DNA from: Paracoccus everestensis
GTDB taxonomy: Bacteria > Pseudomonadota > Alphaproteobacteria > Rhodobacterales > Rhodobacteraceae
Length of the DNA: 64,000 nucleotides
Assembly: GCF_021491915.1 (NCBI RefSeq)
Contig: NZ_CP090836.1
Span: 657,001-721,000, forward strand
Reading direction: 5' to 3'
Numbering within the stretch: the first letter of the stretch is position 1; each line of letters starts with the position of its first letter. Positions 17,591 to 26,541 of this stretch are shown piece after piece. A program made the translations under genes and the position numbers. A model generated the notes under the pieces. That model did no database searches. It worked only from the letters and a program-made list of their open reading frames with translations, and was not told where the DNA came from.

Positions 17591-18559
17591 TCAAAGCCGC
17601 GTGACGATCCGCTCGCCATAGAACCGGTCCACGTCGGCGGCGTGGCACAGTTCGGTGGCGGGCGTCATCACTGCCGCCGATGCGGCTGCCGCGCCCAGGG
17701 CCAGGGCCTCTTGGACGGGCCAGTCGCGCGCCATGGCCATGACAAAGCCCGCGACAAAGCTGTCGCCTGCGCCGACCGCGCTGACCACCTTAACCCGTGC
17801 CGCCGCCGCGTGCCAGGCGCCGTCAGGCCCGGCAATGACCGACCCATCGGCCCCGCGCGCCACGATCACCGACCGCGCCGCACCGTCCTTGACCAGGCCC
17901 GCCGCGAAAGCCGCGCTGTCTTCGCGCGAGGGCAGGGGGCGGCCCGCCAGTTCCTCGGCCTCGTGGCTGTCCATGCGCAGCACGTCGACCGGCGTCGATG
18001 ATCCCGACAACACCTGCAAGGCCTCGCCCGAGGTATCGACCAGCAGCTTCGCGCCGCTGTTCTTCAACCGCACGGTCAGCATCTGTTCGAACCCCGCCGG
18101 CACGCCGGGAGGATTGGACCCCGACACCACGACCCAGCCCCCGGCGCGCGCCCCTTCGGCAATGGCCTGGGTCATGTCGGCCACATGGGCCTTGTGCCAT
18201 TCGGGACCGGGCAGGACAAAGCGGTATTGCCCGCCGGTGGACCGGTCGGTGACGGCCAGCGATTGCCGCGTCTCGCCCGGGGCGGTCAGGCGGACCAGCG
18301 ACAGGCCATCCGCCTTCAGCATATCCGCGATGCGCGTCCCCGTGGCTCCGCCAAGCGCCACCATGGCGGTCGATTGGCCGCCCATGTGCTTGATCGCGCG
18401 GCTGACATTGATGCCGCCGCCGCCGGGATCCACCACCGGCTTTTCGCAGCGCAGCTTCAGTTCCGGGCGCACCTCGTCCGCGGCCGTGGACAGATCCAGC
18501 GCCGGGTTCAGCGTGACCGTCAGGATCGGCGCCTGCCCCTCCGCTGCCTGCACGATCAT
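17591..18559 (-). CDS. pfkB: PfkB-family sugar kinase (6-phosphofructokinase II-like)
   Basis: The 322-residue ribokinase-fold protein begins VTLNPALDLSTAADEV and has KLRCEKPVVDPGGGGINVSRA, then VVVSGSNPPGV and the catalytic GAGDSFVAGF. KLRC, PGGGGINV and QYRFVLPGPEW match E. coli Pfk-2 closely, more so than FruK (1-phosphofructokinase), so a 6-phosphofructokinase role is most likely. FruA/FruB genes are absent, in line with this. It starts inside the end of the zinc-peptidase-like gene (ATGA overlap at 18556-18559), so both are expressed together. Confidence 0.85.
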   Translation of the reverse strand: MIVQAAEGQAPILTVTLNPALDLSTAADEVRPELKLRCEKPVVDPGGGGINVSRAIKHMGGQSTAMVALGGATGTRIADMLKADGLSLVRLTAPGETRQSLAVTDRSTGGQYRFVLPGPEWHKAHVADMTQAIAEGARAGGWVVVSGSNPPGVPAGFEQMLTVRLKNSGAKLLVDTSGEALQVLSGSSTPVDVLRMDSHEAEELAGRPLPSREDSAAFAAGLVKDGAARSVIVARGADGSVIAGPDGAWHAAAARVKVVSAVGAGDSFVAGFVMAMARDWPVQEALALGAAAASAAVMTPATELCHAADVDRFYGERIVTRL

Positions 18560-18963
18560 TCCCACCACCTGTCGATGCCGGCGATGTCGTCGTCGGACCA
18601 GCCGAAATGGTGCGCCATCTCGTGCATGACGACATGGGCGACCAGTTCGCCCAGCGTGACGTTCCCGCGCGAGGCCCATTCGTCCAGCAGCGGCCGACGG
18701 TAAAGCCAGATGATGTCGGGCTGTGCCGGCTGGTCGGATACCGATTTTTCCGTCAGGGGCACGCCGTCATAGATGCCGGTCAGTTCGAATGGGTCGTCGA
18801 TCTGCAATTCGTCCAGCACGTCCTCGGGCGGGAATTCAGCCACATGAATGGTGATGTCTTGGGCATGGGTGGCGAATTCGGGGGGCAGGGCGGCCAGTGC
18901 GTCGCGCGCCATCGCCTCCATCCGGGCCGCGTCGGGCGCGGTCAGGTCCTTCCAGTCGGTCAT
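18556..18963 (-). CDS. Zincin-like metallopeptidase family protein (PF06262-type)
   Basis: The 135-residue protein has a zinc-binding HEMAHHFG at 114-121 near its C terminus and an acidic middle region FPPEDVLDELQ. This matches the small bacterial zincin_1 family. No signal peptide is seen. Proteolytic activity is inferred only from the HExxH motif. The ATG at 18963 follows AGGAG six bases upstream. It is the first gene of a two-gene unit with pfkB and is divergent from gltX. Confidence 0.85.
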   Translation of the reverse strand: MTDWKDLTAPDAARMEAMARDALAALPPEFATHAQDITIHVAEFPPEDVLDELQIDDPFELTGIYDGVPLTEKSVSDQPAQPDIIWLYRRPLLDEWASRGNVTLGELVAHVVMHEMAHHFGWSDDDIAGIDRWWE

Positions 18964-19042
18964 CCGCTTCTCCTGCATACCGCCCTGATATGGACAAGAA
19001 TCACCGCATATGAAAGAGCAAGGCCAACAGGAGAGTTGTGCC

Positions 19043-20368
19043 ATGACCACCACCCGCTTCGCCCCATCCCCCACCGGCCACATCCATGTCGGCAACCTGC
19101 GGACCGCGCTGTTCAATTACCTGATCGCGAAAAAGGCCGGGGGAACCTTCATCCTGCGGCTGGACGACACCGACCAGGAACGGTCAAAGGAAGAATATGC
19201 CGACGGCATCAAGCGCGACCTGGACTGGCTGGGCCTGCACTGGGACCGGGTAGAGCGCCAGTCGCTGCGTCTTGACCGCTATGCCGAGGCCGCAGACCAG
19301 TTGCGCGGGGCAGGGCGGCTGTATGAAGTCTTTGAATCTCCGACCGAACTGGACCTGAAGCGCAAGAAGCAACTGAACATGGGCCGTCCGCCGGTCTATG
19401 ACCGCGCGGGGCTGAACCTGTCAGACGCCGACAAGGACCGCCTGCGGGCCGAGGGGCGCGAGGGTTACTGGCGCTTCAAGCTGGACCAGGAACGCATCGA
19501 ATGGCCCGATGGCATCCTGGGCGACATTTCCATCGACGCGGCCAGCGTGTCGGATCCGGTGCTGATCCGGCATGACGGACAGGTGCTGTATACCTTTGCG
19601 TCCTCGGTCGACGACACGGATATGGCGGTGACCCATATCGTTCGCGGCGCGGATCATGTGACCAACACCGCCACCCAGATCCAGATCATTCGCGCACTGG
19701 GCGGAACGCCGCCCTTCTTTGCCCATCACAGCCTTCTGACCGGCGCGCAGGGCGAGGAATTGTCCAAGCGCATCGGTGCCCTGTCGATCCGCGACCTGCG
19801 CGAAGCAGGCGTCGCGCCCGAGGCGCTGCTCTCGATGATGGCACGCCTGGGATCCAGCCAGCCGGTCGAGCTGAAGATGACCCTGGACGACCTGTCCGAT
19901 GGTTTCGACCTGTCGCACTTCGGTGCCTCGCCCACGAAGTTCGACGCCGAGGATTTGTGGCCGCTGACCCGCGAACGCAACCAGGCGCTGCCCTTCGACG
20001 CCGTACAGGACCGGATCAAGGCTCTTGGCGTGCCGGATGAGCTGGGCGAGCGGTTCTGGCGCGTTGCCTCGCAGAACATCACCAGGCTGGAGGATCTGGC
20101 CCAGTGGTGGACGATCTTCGCCCAAGGCGCCGAACCGCAGATCGATCCCGAGGATGCCGATTTCATCGCCCAAGCCATGCCCCTGCTGCCGCCGCCGCCC
20201 TATACGGACGCAACCTGGGGCGAGTGGACGGCCGCCGTCAAGGATGCCACGGGCCGCAAGGGCAAGGGGCTGTTCATGCCGCTGCGCAAGGCCGTGACGG
20301 GCCAGGCCCATGGTCCCGACATGGCGCAGGTGATGCCGTTGTTGCAGGTGGTCAAGGCGCGCGGCTGA
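19043..20368 (+). CDS. gltX: Glutamate--tRNA ligase
   Basis: Charges tRNA-Glu (and often tRNA-Gln, which is then amidated). The 441 residues show the HIGH-type motif PSPTGHIHVGNLRTALFNYL and the KMSKS-type motif EELSKRIG near residue 238. The anticodon-binding C-terminal domain follows. The variant ELSKR and the shorter length are common in alphaproteobacteria, which often carry two GluRS genes; this is probably one of a pair. The start follows CAGGAGAG. A terminator hairpin follows the stop. Confidence 0.93.
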   Translation: MTTTRFAPSPTGHIHVGNLRTALFNYLIAKKAGGTFILRLDDTDQERSKEEYADGIKRDLDWLGLHWDRVERQSLRLDRYAEAADQLRGAGRLYEVFESPTELDLKRKKQLNMGRPPVYDRAGLNLSDADKDRLRAEGREGYWRFKLDQERIEWPDGILGDISIDAASVSDPVLIRHDGQVLYTFASSVDDTDMAVTHIVRGADHVTNTATQIQIIRALGGTPPFFAHHSLLTGAQGEELSKRIGALSIRDLREAGVAPEALLSMMARLGSSQPVELKMTLDDLSDGFDLSHFGASPTKFDAEDLWPLTRERNQALPFDAVQDRIKALGVPDELGERFWRVASQNITRLEDLAQWWTIFAQGAEPQIDPEDADFIAQAMPLLPPPPYTDATWGEWTAAVKDATGRKGKGLFMPLRKAVTGQAHGPDMAQVMPLLQVVKARG

Positions 20369-20390
20369 TCCCATCCTGGCCCCGAAAGCC

Positions 20391-20417
20391 ACGCCGCCCC
20401 GCCACGGGCGGCGTTTT
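20391..20417 (+). terminator. Rho-independent terminator after gltX
   Basis: Stem ACGCCGCCC / GGGCGGCGT (20391-20399 with 20406-20414), 6-base loop, followed by TTT. Confidence 0.8.
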
Positions 20418-20480
20418 CATTTCCAGTCGCGAAAACCGCTTGACGCCCCCCGCCCCCTCGCTTACATCGCGCCCATCTGT

Positions 20481-20557
20481 GGCGGAGTAGCTCAGCTGGT
20501 TAGAGCAGCGGAATCATAATCCGCGTGTCGGGGGTTCAAATCCCTCCTCCGCTACCA
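20481..20557 (+). tRNA. tRNA-Met (CAT), elongator type
   Basis: A 77-base cloverleaf: acceptor GGCGGAG / CTCCGCT, D arm GCTC...GAGC, anticodon stem GCGGA / TCCGC with loop ATCATAA (anticodon CAT), T arm with TTCAAAT, and an encoded CCA end. The first acceptor pair is G-U. Stem pattern argues for elongator Met rather than initiator; a CAU-reading tRNA-Ile2 cannot be fully excluded by eye. Confidence 0.92.
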
Positions 20558-20657
20558 TTTTCCTGATATTATCCAATAAGCCTGAATCACCGCCCTCGGG
20601 CGTTTCTTGTTTTGCATCAATCACTTTTCCGCTAGTGTCGCCCTTCTGCAACAGTTT

Positions 20658-20672
20658 TTGCACAGTGTGCAA
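20658..20672. promoter_or_regulatory. Perfect palindrome upstream of the porin gene
   Basis: TTGCACA-G-TGTGCAA, a 15-base perfect inverted repeat, 66-80 bases before the start codon. It is well placed for a regulator dimer site at or near the promoter. No well-spaced -35/-10 pair could be fixed. Confidence 0.4.
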
Positions 20673-20737
20673 GTTTGCTCTGGCAAAGGCCCCGGCGCGG
20701 CCTATCTAGAGGTCACTGACTTAGAAGGAGACTACCC

Positions 20738-21325
20738 ATGAAATTCGTTGCCCTTACGGTTGCTGCCTCGCTGGCCGCCTCGGCTTCTTTCGCTGGCGGC
20801 TATGTCGCCCCCGTGGTCGATACCGCGCCCGTTGTGACCCCCGTCGTTCCGGTCCAGGCTGGCCCCGACTGGTCCGGCTTCTATGCCGGTCTGCAGTATG
20901 GCCAGGGCAATGCCGAACTGTCGGACAACCTTGGCGACAGCGACTATGACGCCTACGGCCTGCACGCCGGTTACCTGTTCGACTTCGGCCAGGTGATTGC
21001 GGGTGCCGAACTGGACTATAACAAGGCCGATCTGGACGACGTGGACGGCGATGCCGACCTGTGGCGCCTGCGTGGCCGTGTCGGCTATGACATGGGCCGG
21101 TTCCAGCCCTATGCGACCTTGGGCGCCGCCCGCATCTCGACCGATGATGATGCCGGGGATATTTCGGAAACCGGGATCACCTATGGCCTGGGCGCTGAAT
21201 ACCTGGTCACCGAGAAATTCTCGGTCGGCGCGGAATACAGCCGCAGCGATTTTTCGGATGTGGTGACGGACGGCATCGACCTGGACACTGACCTTGTGCA
21301 GGTCCGCGCGTCCTATCGCTTCTGA
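20738..21325 (+). CDS. Omp25/OmpA-like outer-membrane beta-barrel protein
   Basis: The 195-residue precursor has a signal peptide (MKFVALTVAASLAASASFAGG). A Pro/Val-rich linker follows, then an eight-strand-type barrel starting WSGFYAGLQYGQG, with YDAYGLHAGYLFDFG, RLRGRVGYDMGRFQPYA and the terminal strand VQVRASYRF ending in Phe, the usual barrel-assembly signal. The acidic loops are long. Such proteins are abundant surface proteins with structural roles. GAAGGAGA lies just upstream of the ATG. The gene has its own leader and terminator. Confidence 0.88.
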   Translation: MKFVALTVAASLAASASFAGGYVAPVVDTAPVVTPVVPVQAGPDWSGFYAGLQYGQGNAELSDNLGDSDYDAYGLHAGYLFDFGQVIAGAELDYNKADLDDVDGDADLWRLRGRVGYDMGRFQPYATLGAARISTDDDAGDISETGITYGLGAEYLVTEKFSVGAEYSRSDFSDVVTDGIDLDTDLVQVRASYRF

Positions 21326-21347
21326 GACGGCTGAACCTTGTGCCACG

Positions 21348-21374
21348 ACGCGGTCCCGAAAGGGGCCGCGTTTT
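21348..21374 (+). terminator. Rho-independent terminator after the porin gene
   Basis: ACGCGGTCCC-GAAA-GGGGCCGCGT: a 10-bp stem (one G-T pair) capped by a GAAA tetraloop, followed by TTT. It lies between convergent genes, but only the plus direction has a T-run. Confidence 0.85.
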
Positions 21375-21382
21375 CCATTGGC

Positions 21383-21841
21383 TCAGTCGTCAACCACGCT
21401 GAGAATGCGTGGCAGCGCAGGGCAGGGCAGCAACTGGTTCTTGGCCACGTCCGCCAGCGAATGGTTGTGCAGGAACACATAGACATGGGCCGACAGGCTT
21501 TCCCACAGCCGGTTCGACAAGGTCTGCGCCCGCGATCCCGACACGCCGCCCGATGCGCCCGCGCCGATATGCATGGCGCTGACGGTTTCATCGACCGCTT
21601 CCAGGATTTCGGAAATCCGGATGGTTTCGGCTGCCCGGGCCAGCCGGTATCCGCCCCCCGGACCCCGGACCGACGCCACCAGGCCCGCCCGGCGCAGGCG
21701 GACGAACAGTTGTTCCAGATAGGGCAGCGAGATGTCCTGGCGGCCCGAAATCTCGGCCAGCGAGGTCAGGTCATCCCCCTTGGCGGTGGCCAGGTCGACA
21801 AGCGCGATGATCGCATAGCGCCCCTTGGTGGACAGTTTCAT
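21383..21841 (-). CDS. Rrf2-family regulator, IscR-like without the cysteine triad
   Basis: The 152-residue protein has the Rrf2 winged helix (MKLSTKGRYAIIALVDLA, ISLPYLEQLFVRLRRAGLV, SVRGPGGGYRLAR). The region that holds three cluster-binding cysteines in E. coli IscR reads SAMHIGAGASGGVSGSRAQT and has none. The single cysteine is Cys140 in LLPCPALP. IscR of Rhodobacter sphaeroides is reported to be such an unusual cluster-binding type, so an iron-sulfur or iron-responsive role is plausible. No isc/suf gene is adjacent in the window. It is divergent from the hydrolase gene at 22006. Confidence 0.85.
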   Translation of the reverse strand: MKLSTKGRYAIIALVDLATAKGDDLTSLAEISGRQDISLPYLEQLFVRLRRAGLVASVRGPGGGYRLARAAETIRISEILEAVDETVSAMHIGAGASGGVSGSRAQTLSNRLWESLSAHVYVFLHNHSLADVAKNQLLPCPALPRILSVVDD

Positions 21842-22005
21842 CTGCTGGCTCCCCTCTTGCGGCCGGGTCGGATTGACGACGCGCGCACTGGCGCGCTATG
21901 CCCCCATGGCGCGTTTCTTGCGCATTCCGGACCGGCATCCCAGATAGCGGTCTAAGAGCGCCACGCAGATGCGTCAAGAAACCACCGTCATGTCGAAGGA
22001 AGACG

Positions 22006-22668
22006 ATGCCAGAGCTGATTTTTCCCGGTCCCGAAGGCCGGCTCGAGGGCCGCTATCACCCGCAGCCGGGCAAGCCCGACGCCCCCCTTGCCATCGTTCT
22101 GCACCCGCACCCGCAATATGGCGGGACGATGAACAACCGCGTCGTCTATAACCTCCATTACGCATTCCACAAGCTGGGCTTCACCGTGATGCGCTTCAAC
22201 TTTCGCGGGGTGGGGCGCAGCCAGGGCGAGTTCGACCAGGGGATCGGCGAATTGTCGGATGCGGCATCGGCCCTGGATTACCTGCAGGCGATGAATCCCA
22301 ACAGCAAGCATTGCTGGGTCGCGGGCTTCAGCTTCGGCGCTTGGATCGGGATGCAGCTGCTGATGCGCCGCCCGGAAATCACCGGCTTCATCAGCGTGGC
22401 GCCCCCCGCCAACATGTATGATTTCAGCTTCCTTGCGCCTTGCCCGTCCTCCGGGCTGATCGTGAACGGCACCGCCGACCGCGTGGCCCCGCCCAAGGAC
22501 ACACATACGCTGGTCAGCAAGCTGCGCGAGCAGAAGGGGATCACCATCACCCACGAGGAAATCGAGGGCGCAGACCACTTCTTCCGCGATGATGAAGCTC
22601 ACATGAAGCCCATGATCGACCTGGTGCAGGGCTATGTCCGCCGCCGCCTGACCGAAACCACGCGCTGA
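22006..22668 (+). CDS. Alpha/beta hydrolase
   Basis: The 220-residue protein has HPHPQYGGTMNN (oxyanion region), NFRGVGRSQGEFD, and the nucleophile elbow GFSFG with Ser109. The acid is in ADRVAPP and the histidine in GADHFF. This is the short intracellular hydrolase family often annotated as a dienelactone-hydrolase-like or CocE-like protein. The substrate is unknown. The ATG at 22006 has GAAGGAAG upstream. The stop precedes the HD-protein start by only a few bases, so they likely share a transcript. Confidence 0.87.
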   Translation: MPELIFPGPEGRLEGRYHPQPGKPDAPLAIVLHPHPQYGGTMNNRVVYNLHYAFHKLGFTVMRFNFRGVGRSQGEFDQGIGELSDAASALDYLQAMNPNSKHCWVAGFSFGAWIGMQLLMRRPEITGFISVAPPANMYDFSFLAPCPSSGLIVNGTADRVAPPKDTHTLVSKLREQKGITITHEEIEGADHFFRDDEAHMKPMIDLVQGYVRRRLTETTR

Positions 22669-22671
22669 GCC

Positions 22672-23799
22672 GTGCCGGACCACATCGCCCGCCAGTTCGA
22701 CTTTCTGGTCGAATCCGACCGGCTGAAATCAGTCGACCGGGCGAATGTGCTGATGGATCTGTCGCGGCCGGAAAACAGCGCCGAACACAGCTGGCACGTC
22801 GCACTGCAAGCCATGACCTTCGGCGCATCCGACCGCGCCATCCAGATGCTGCTGGTCCATGACCTTGTGGAAATCGACGTGGGCGACCAGCCGATCCATC
22901 TGGACCATGATGCAGCCGCCCTGGCCGGGGCCGAGGCGCAGGCGGCGGATCGCATCTTCGGCCTGTCGCCCGACCGCGATCGCCTGATGGATTTGTGGCA
23001 GGAATTCGAGGCCGGGGCGTCGCCTGATGCCATCATGGCCCGGCGCATGGATCACAGCCAGCCGTTGTTCCAGGTGCTGTCGGCGCCGCGACCGCCGGCC
23101 GACCATGTGGTCATTGTCCGCAACAACATGGATGGCGGGCGGGCCGCACGGCTGCGGGACGAATGGCCCGAGATGATGGCCTGGGCCGAGGCCATGCTGG
23201 CCGGGAAACCGCTGCCGGGCAACGATCTGTCCCGCCGCCTGCGCTTCCTGGCCGAGGCGGATGCGCTGAAGTCGGTTCTGCGGGCCAACCTGCTGATCGA
23301 CGGGTCGCGCCGGGAAAACAGCGCCGAACACAGCTGGCACCTGGCGCTCTATGCCCTGGCCTTTGCCGATCTGGCGGGGCCGGGAGTCGATATCGGCCGG
23401 GTGATCCGCATGATGCTGATCCACGATCTGGTGGAAATAGACGTGGGCGATGTGCCGCTGCATTCTGCGGCGGGCCAGGCGCATGGATCGCCTGAAATAC
23501 AGGCGGCCGAGGCACGGGCCGCCCTGCGCATCTTCGGCCTTCTGCCCGATGCCCAGGCGCAGGAGTTTCTGGCGCTCTGGCAGGAATTCGAGGCCGCAGC
23601 CAGTCCCGATGCGGTCTTTGCAAAGTCGCTGGACCGCTGCCAGCCGGTGATCCAGAACCTGCTGTCGGGCGGGATCGGCTGGGTGGATTACGGCGTGACC
23701 TTTGGCGACATCGAGGCTCGGGTGGGCCGAAAGATCATCCAGGGGGCGCCAGACCTGTGGCACTGGCTGCGTCCCCGGGTGCAGGCCTTCTTCGCCTGA
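22672..23799 (+). CDS. Tandem HD-domain protein (YfbR-like nucleotidase fold, duplicated)
   Basis: The 375 residues are two similar HD domains in one chain. Each has ENSAEHSWH (His39 and His220) and a (L/I)HDLVEIDVGD (His-Asp at 63-64 and 251-252), followed by an acidic helix ending LWQEFEA.ASPDA. All metal-ligand positions look intact in both copies. Single-domain relatives (HD_3, such as YfbR) are about 190-200 residues and dephosphorylate deoxynucleoside monophosphates. The start is GTG at 22672, three bases after the hydrolase stop. It converges with the Hint gene, with 3 bases between the stops. Confidence 0.85.
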   Translation: MPDHIARQFDFLVESDRLKSVDRANVLMDLSRPENSAEHSWHVALQAMTFGASDRAIQMLLVHDLVEIDVGDQPIHLDHDAAALAGAEAQAADRIFGLSPDRDRLMDLWQEFEAGASPDAIMARRMDHSQPLFQVLSAPRPPADHVVIVRNNMDGGRAARLRDEWPEMMAWAEAMLAGKPLPGNDLSRRLRFLAEADALKSVLRANLLIDGSRRENSAEHSWHLALYALAFADLAGPGVDIGRVIRMMLIHDLVEIDVGDVPLHSAAGQAHGSPEIQAAEARAALRIFGLLPDAQAQEFLALWQEFEAAASPDAVFAKSLDRCQPVIQNLLSGGIGWVDYGVTFGDIEARVGRKIIQGAPDLWHWLRPRVQAFFA

Positions 23800-23802
23800 A
23801 GG

Positions 23803-24948
23803 TCAGCTTGCCAGCGGCTTCTGGTTGGCGGCATGACGCGAGGCCAGTTGCCGCGCCTTCTTGCCGGCAACAAAGGGCCGGGCGCCCGGGAAAGCATCGA
23901 CGGCATCGCGAAGCTGCGGAAACAGCGTGAAAATCTCATGCGCGGCATCGCCAAGTGCCAGCAACGCCTGCGGTCCTGGATAAAGCGATTCGGTTTCCGC
24001 CCCGTTCGACACCAGGATCTCATGGGCCTCGAACATCAGGTGGACATAGGTGACGCCGGGGGCGTCCGTCAGGATGTCGATCCCCTCGACCTCGGTCAGG
24101 TGCTTGGCGGCGACCAACAGTTCGCGGGCCCCGAACATCCGTGCGGCGATGGCCGACCGGACCAGGACGCGGTGCTGCTGGGACACCAGCAGATCCCGCG
24201 TGGGCAGGTTCGGGCCAAGGGAGCCTGCGGCGATGCGCACAGGGGCCAGGGCGGGGTTGGCTGAAATTTCCGGCCCCGTGACAGGACGGGCTCCGATCCA
24301 GCGGACGGCCTGCAATCCGTTGTCACGCGTCATCACCAGATCGCCGACCCGGATATCCTCTACCAGGGATTCACCGGCGGCGGTGCGGATCAGCGTCCCG
24401 CTGGTAAAGCAGTTGATCGGCAGATCGAAGATCGTCGGCCGGAACGAGATCGTCGCCACATAGGTGTTCTGGCTCAGCGGATCGGCCGACAGGATCTTGA
24501 CCCCGCGCAGGGCGTCGATGCCGTCCCATTCGCGCAGGGCGTCTTTCGACGGACGAAAGAACATGTCGCCGTTCTTCATCTGGATCAGCACGCCGTCCTG
24601 TTCCGACAGACCGCCATCGGGGAAGGCCAGTTGATAGCGGACCGACAGAAAGCCGGTAATGGTGGTGCTGACTGCCTGGCCCGAATGGGGGGCCTGATAC
24701 GTCATCCGGGAATCCGCGACATCCCGGCCAATGCTGTCGTCGTTATAGGAGGTCGCGAAGGCCTCGACCCGCTTGCCATCGACGGTGATCGTGCGCGTGT
24801 CGCCCTTGATCGTTACCGGCTTGATCTGCGCGGTGCCCACGGCGCCATAGCCGGCCATCCGGTCCGCTTCCGCCTCGGTCGAGGGCGTGCCGCTGGTTGC
24901 ATTGACCTGCGCATGATTGCCAAGCCACATCCATGTGACTGATGCCAT
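23803..24948 (-). CDS. Hint-domain protein
   Basis: The 381-residue protein has an N-terminal beta-rich part (about 1-175) and then a Hint (hedgehog/intein) domain beginning CFTSGTLIRTAAGE at Cys180, with VEDIRVGDLVMTRDN and a later LLVSQQHRVLV. This layout is common in Rhodobacterales proteins, some of which are type I secreted. There is no cleavable signal peptide. Whether it splices or cleaves itself is unknown; the usual C-terminal Asn of inteins is not evident. The 235-base upstream region is AT-rich. Confidence 0.85.
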   Translation of the reverse strand: MASVTWMWLGNHAQVNATSGTPSTEAEADRMAGYGAVGTAQIKPVTIKGDTRTITVDGKRVEAFATSYNDDSIGRDVADSRMTYQAPHSGQAVSTTITGFLSVRYQLAFPDGGLSEQDGVLIQMKNGDMFFRPSKDALREWDGIDALRGVKILSADPLSQNTYVATISFRPTIFDLPINCFTSGTLIRTAAGESLVEDIRVGDLVMTRDNGLQAVRWIGARPVTGPEISANPALAPVRIAAGSLGPNLPTRDLLVSQQHRVLVRSAIAARMFGARELLVAAKHLTEVEGIDILTDAPGVTYVHLMFEAHEILVSNGAETESLYPGPQALLALGDAAHEIFTLFPQLRDAVDAFPGARPFVAGKKARQLASRHAANQKPLAS

Positions 24949-25183
24949 GAAAACACCTGATACTCGTAAACACTACCAGGGGTTGATAACACGCATAGGT
25001 TGTAAATACATCTACCATTTGCAGTGCGTTTTTATAAAATGTTACACAAAACAGCCGCCTGTCCCGGATCTGCAACACCCCCCCTTATCACGCGACACAA
25101 TTGCATACCGCTGCATACATTCTTTCCATCCCGATTGTTCCCGGCTATGACGGCAGCCGAATCCAACGCCAAAGGGAATGCCC

Positions 25184-26395
25184 ATGTCGAAGATCAAGGT
25201 AGCCAACCCTGTCGTCGAGCTTGACGGCGACGAGATGACTCGGATCATCTGGGACTTCATCAAGCAAAAGCTGATCCTGCCCTATCTGGACGTGGATCTG
25301 AAATATTACGACCTGGGGATCGAGGAGCGCGACCGCACCGAGGACCAGATCACCATCGACGCCGCCAACGCCATCAAGCAATACGGCGTGGGCGTGAAAT
25401 GCGCGACCATCACCCCCGACGAACAGCGCGTCGAGGAGTTCGGCCTGAAGAAGATGTGGAAGTCGCCCAACGGCACGATCCGCAACATCCTGGGCGGCGT
25501 GATCTTCCGCGAGCCGATCATCTGCCAGAACGTGCCGCGCCTGGTGCCGCACTGGACCAAGCCCGTGATCGTCGGCCGCCACGCCTTTGGCGACCAGTAC
25601 AAGGCCACCGACTTCCGCTTCGCGGGCAAGGGCAAGCTGACCATCAAGTTCGTGGGCGAGGATGGCGAGACGATCGAGCACGAGGTCTTCCAGGCGCCGT
25701 CGTCGGGCGTGGCGATGGCTATGTACAACCTGGACGATTCGATCCGCGATTTCGCCCGCGCGTCGATGAACTATGGCCTGCAGCGCGGCTTCCCGGTTTA
25801 CCTGTCCACCAAGAACACCATCCTGAAAGCCTATGACGGCCGCTTCAAGGATATCTTCCAAGAGGTGTTCGACGCGGAATTCGCCGATCAGTTCAAGAAG
25901 GCCGGGATCACCTATGAACACCGCCTGATCGACGACATGGTGGCGTCGAACCTGAAATGGTCGGGCGGCTATGTCTGGGCCTGCAAGAACTATGACGGCG
26001 ACGTGCAGTCGGACACCGTGGCGCAGGGTTTCGGTTCGCTGGGCCTGATGACCAGCGTGCTGATGACGCCCGATGGCAAGACGGTCGAGGCCGAGGCGGC
26101 GCATGGCACCGTGACGCGCCATTACCGCGAACACCAGAAGGGCAACCAGACCTCGACCAACTCGATCGCGTCGATCTTTGCCTGGACGGGCGGGCTGAAG
26201 CACCGCGCCAAGCTGGATGACAACACCGCGCTGCTGAATTTCGCGCAGACGCTGGAGAAGGTGACGGTCCAGGCGGTGGAGGACGGCCACATGACCAAGG
26301 ATCTGGCGCTGCTGGTCGGGCCTGACCAGAAATGGCTGACCACCATGGGCTATCTGGAAAAGGTGGACGAATACCTCAACAAGGCGCTGAACTGA
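25184..26395 (+). CDS. icd: NADP-dependent isocitrate dehydrogenase
   Basis: Oxidises isocitrate to 2-oxoglutarate with NADP in the citric acid cycle. The 403 residues start [20 protein letters not shown] and include [12 protein letters not shown] (substrate serine region), YKATDF, and the C-terminal [16 protein letters not shown] cofactor region. This is the subfamily II dimeric enzyme. ATG 25178 lies two codons upstream, but AAAGGG at 25171 fits ATG 25184 better. A perfect terminator hairpin follows the stop. Confidence 0.96.
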   Translation: MSKIKVANPVVELDGDEMTRIIWDFIKQKLILPYLDVDLKYYDLGIEERDRTEDQITIDAANAIKQYGVGVKCATITPDEQRVEEFGLKKMWKSPNGTIRNILGGVIFREPIICQNVPRLVPHWTKPVIVGRHAFGDQYKATDFRFAGKGKLTIKFVGEDGETIEHEVFQAPSSGVAMAMYNLDDSIRDFARASMNYGLQRGFPVYLSTKNTILKAYDGRFKDIFQEVFDAEFADQFKKAGITYEHRLIDDMVASNLKWSGGYVWACKNYDGDVQSDTVAQGFGSLGLMTSVLMTPDGKTVEAEAAHGTVTRHYREHQKGNQTSTNSIASIFAWTGGLKHRAKLDDNTALLNFAQTLEKVTVQAVEDGHMTKDLALLVGPDQKWLTTMGYLEKVDEYLNKALN

Positions 26396-26415
26396 GGCGT
26401 CATTGCTGAAAAGGG

Positions 26416-26440
26416 GGCCGGGCATTCGCCCGGCCTTTTT
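26416..26440 (+). terminator. Rho-independent terminator after icd
   Basis: GGCCGGGC-ATTC-GCCCGGCC (8-bp perfect stem) followed by TTTTT. Confidence 0.9.
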
Positions 26441-26447
26441 GCCTCCG

Positions 26448-26474
26448 GCGGGGATATTTGGACCAGGATGAAAG
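26448..26474 (+). repeat. Dispersed GGATATTT intergenic repeat, copy c
   Basis: GGATATTT at 26452-26459, then GGACCAGGATGAAAG. The icd terminator hairpin lies where other copies have their own G/C hairpin. Located between icd and purQ. Confidence 0.65.
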
Positions 26475-26541
26475 CGCGCCGGTCTTTCAATGAACAACGC
26501 GCTGCGCTATGTCGCCCCCATCCCTGGACAGGAGTCGCCCC

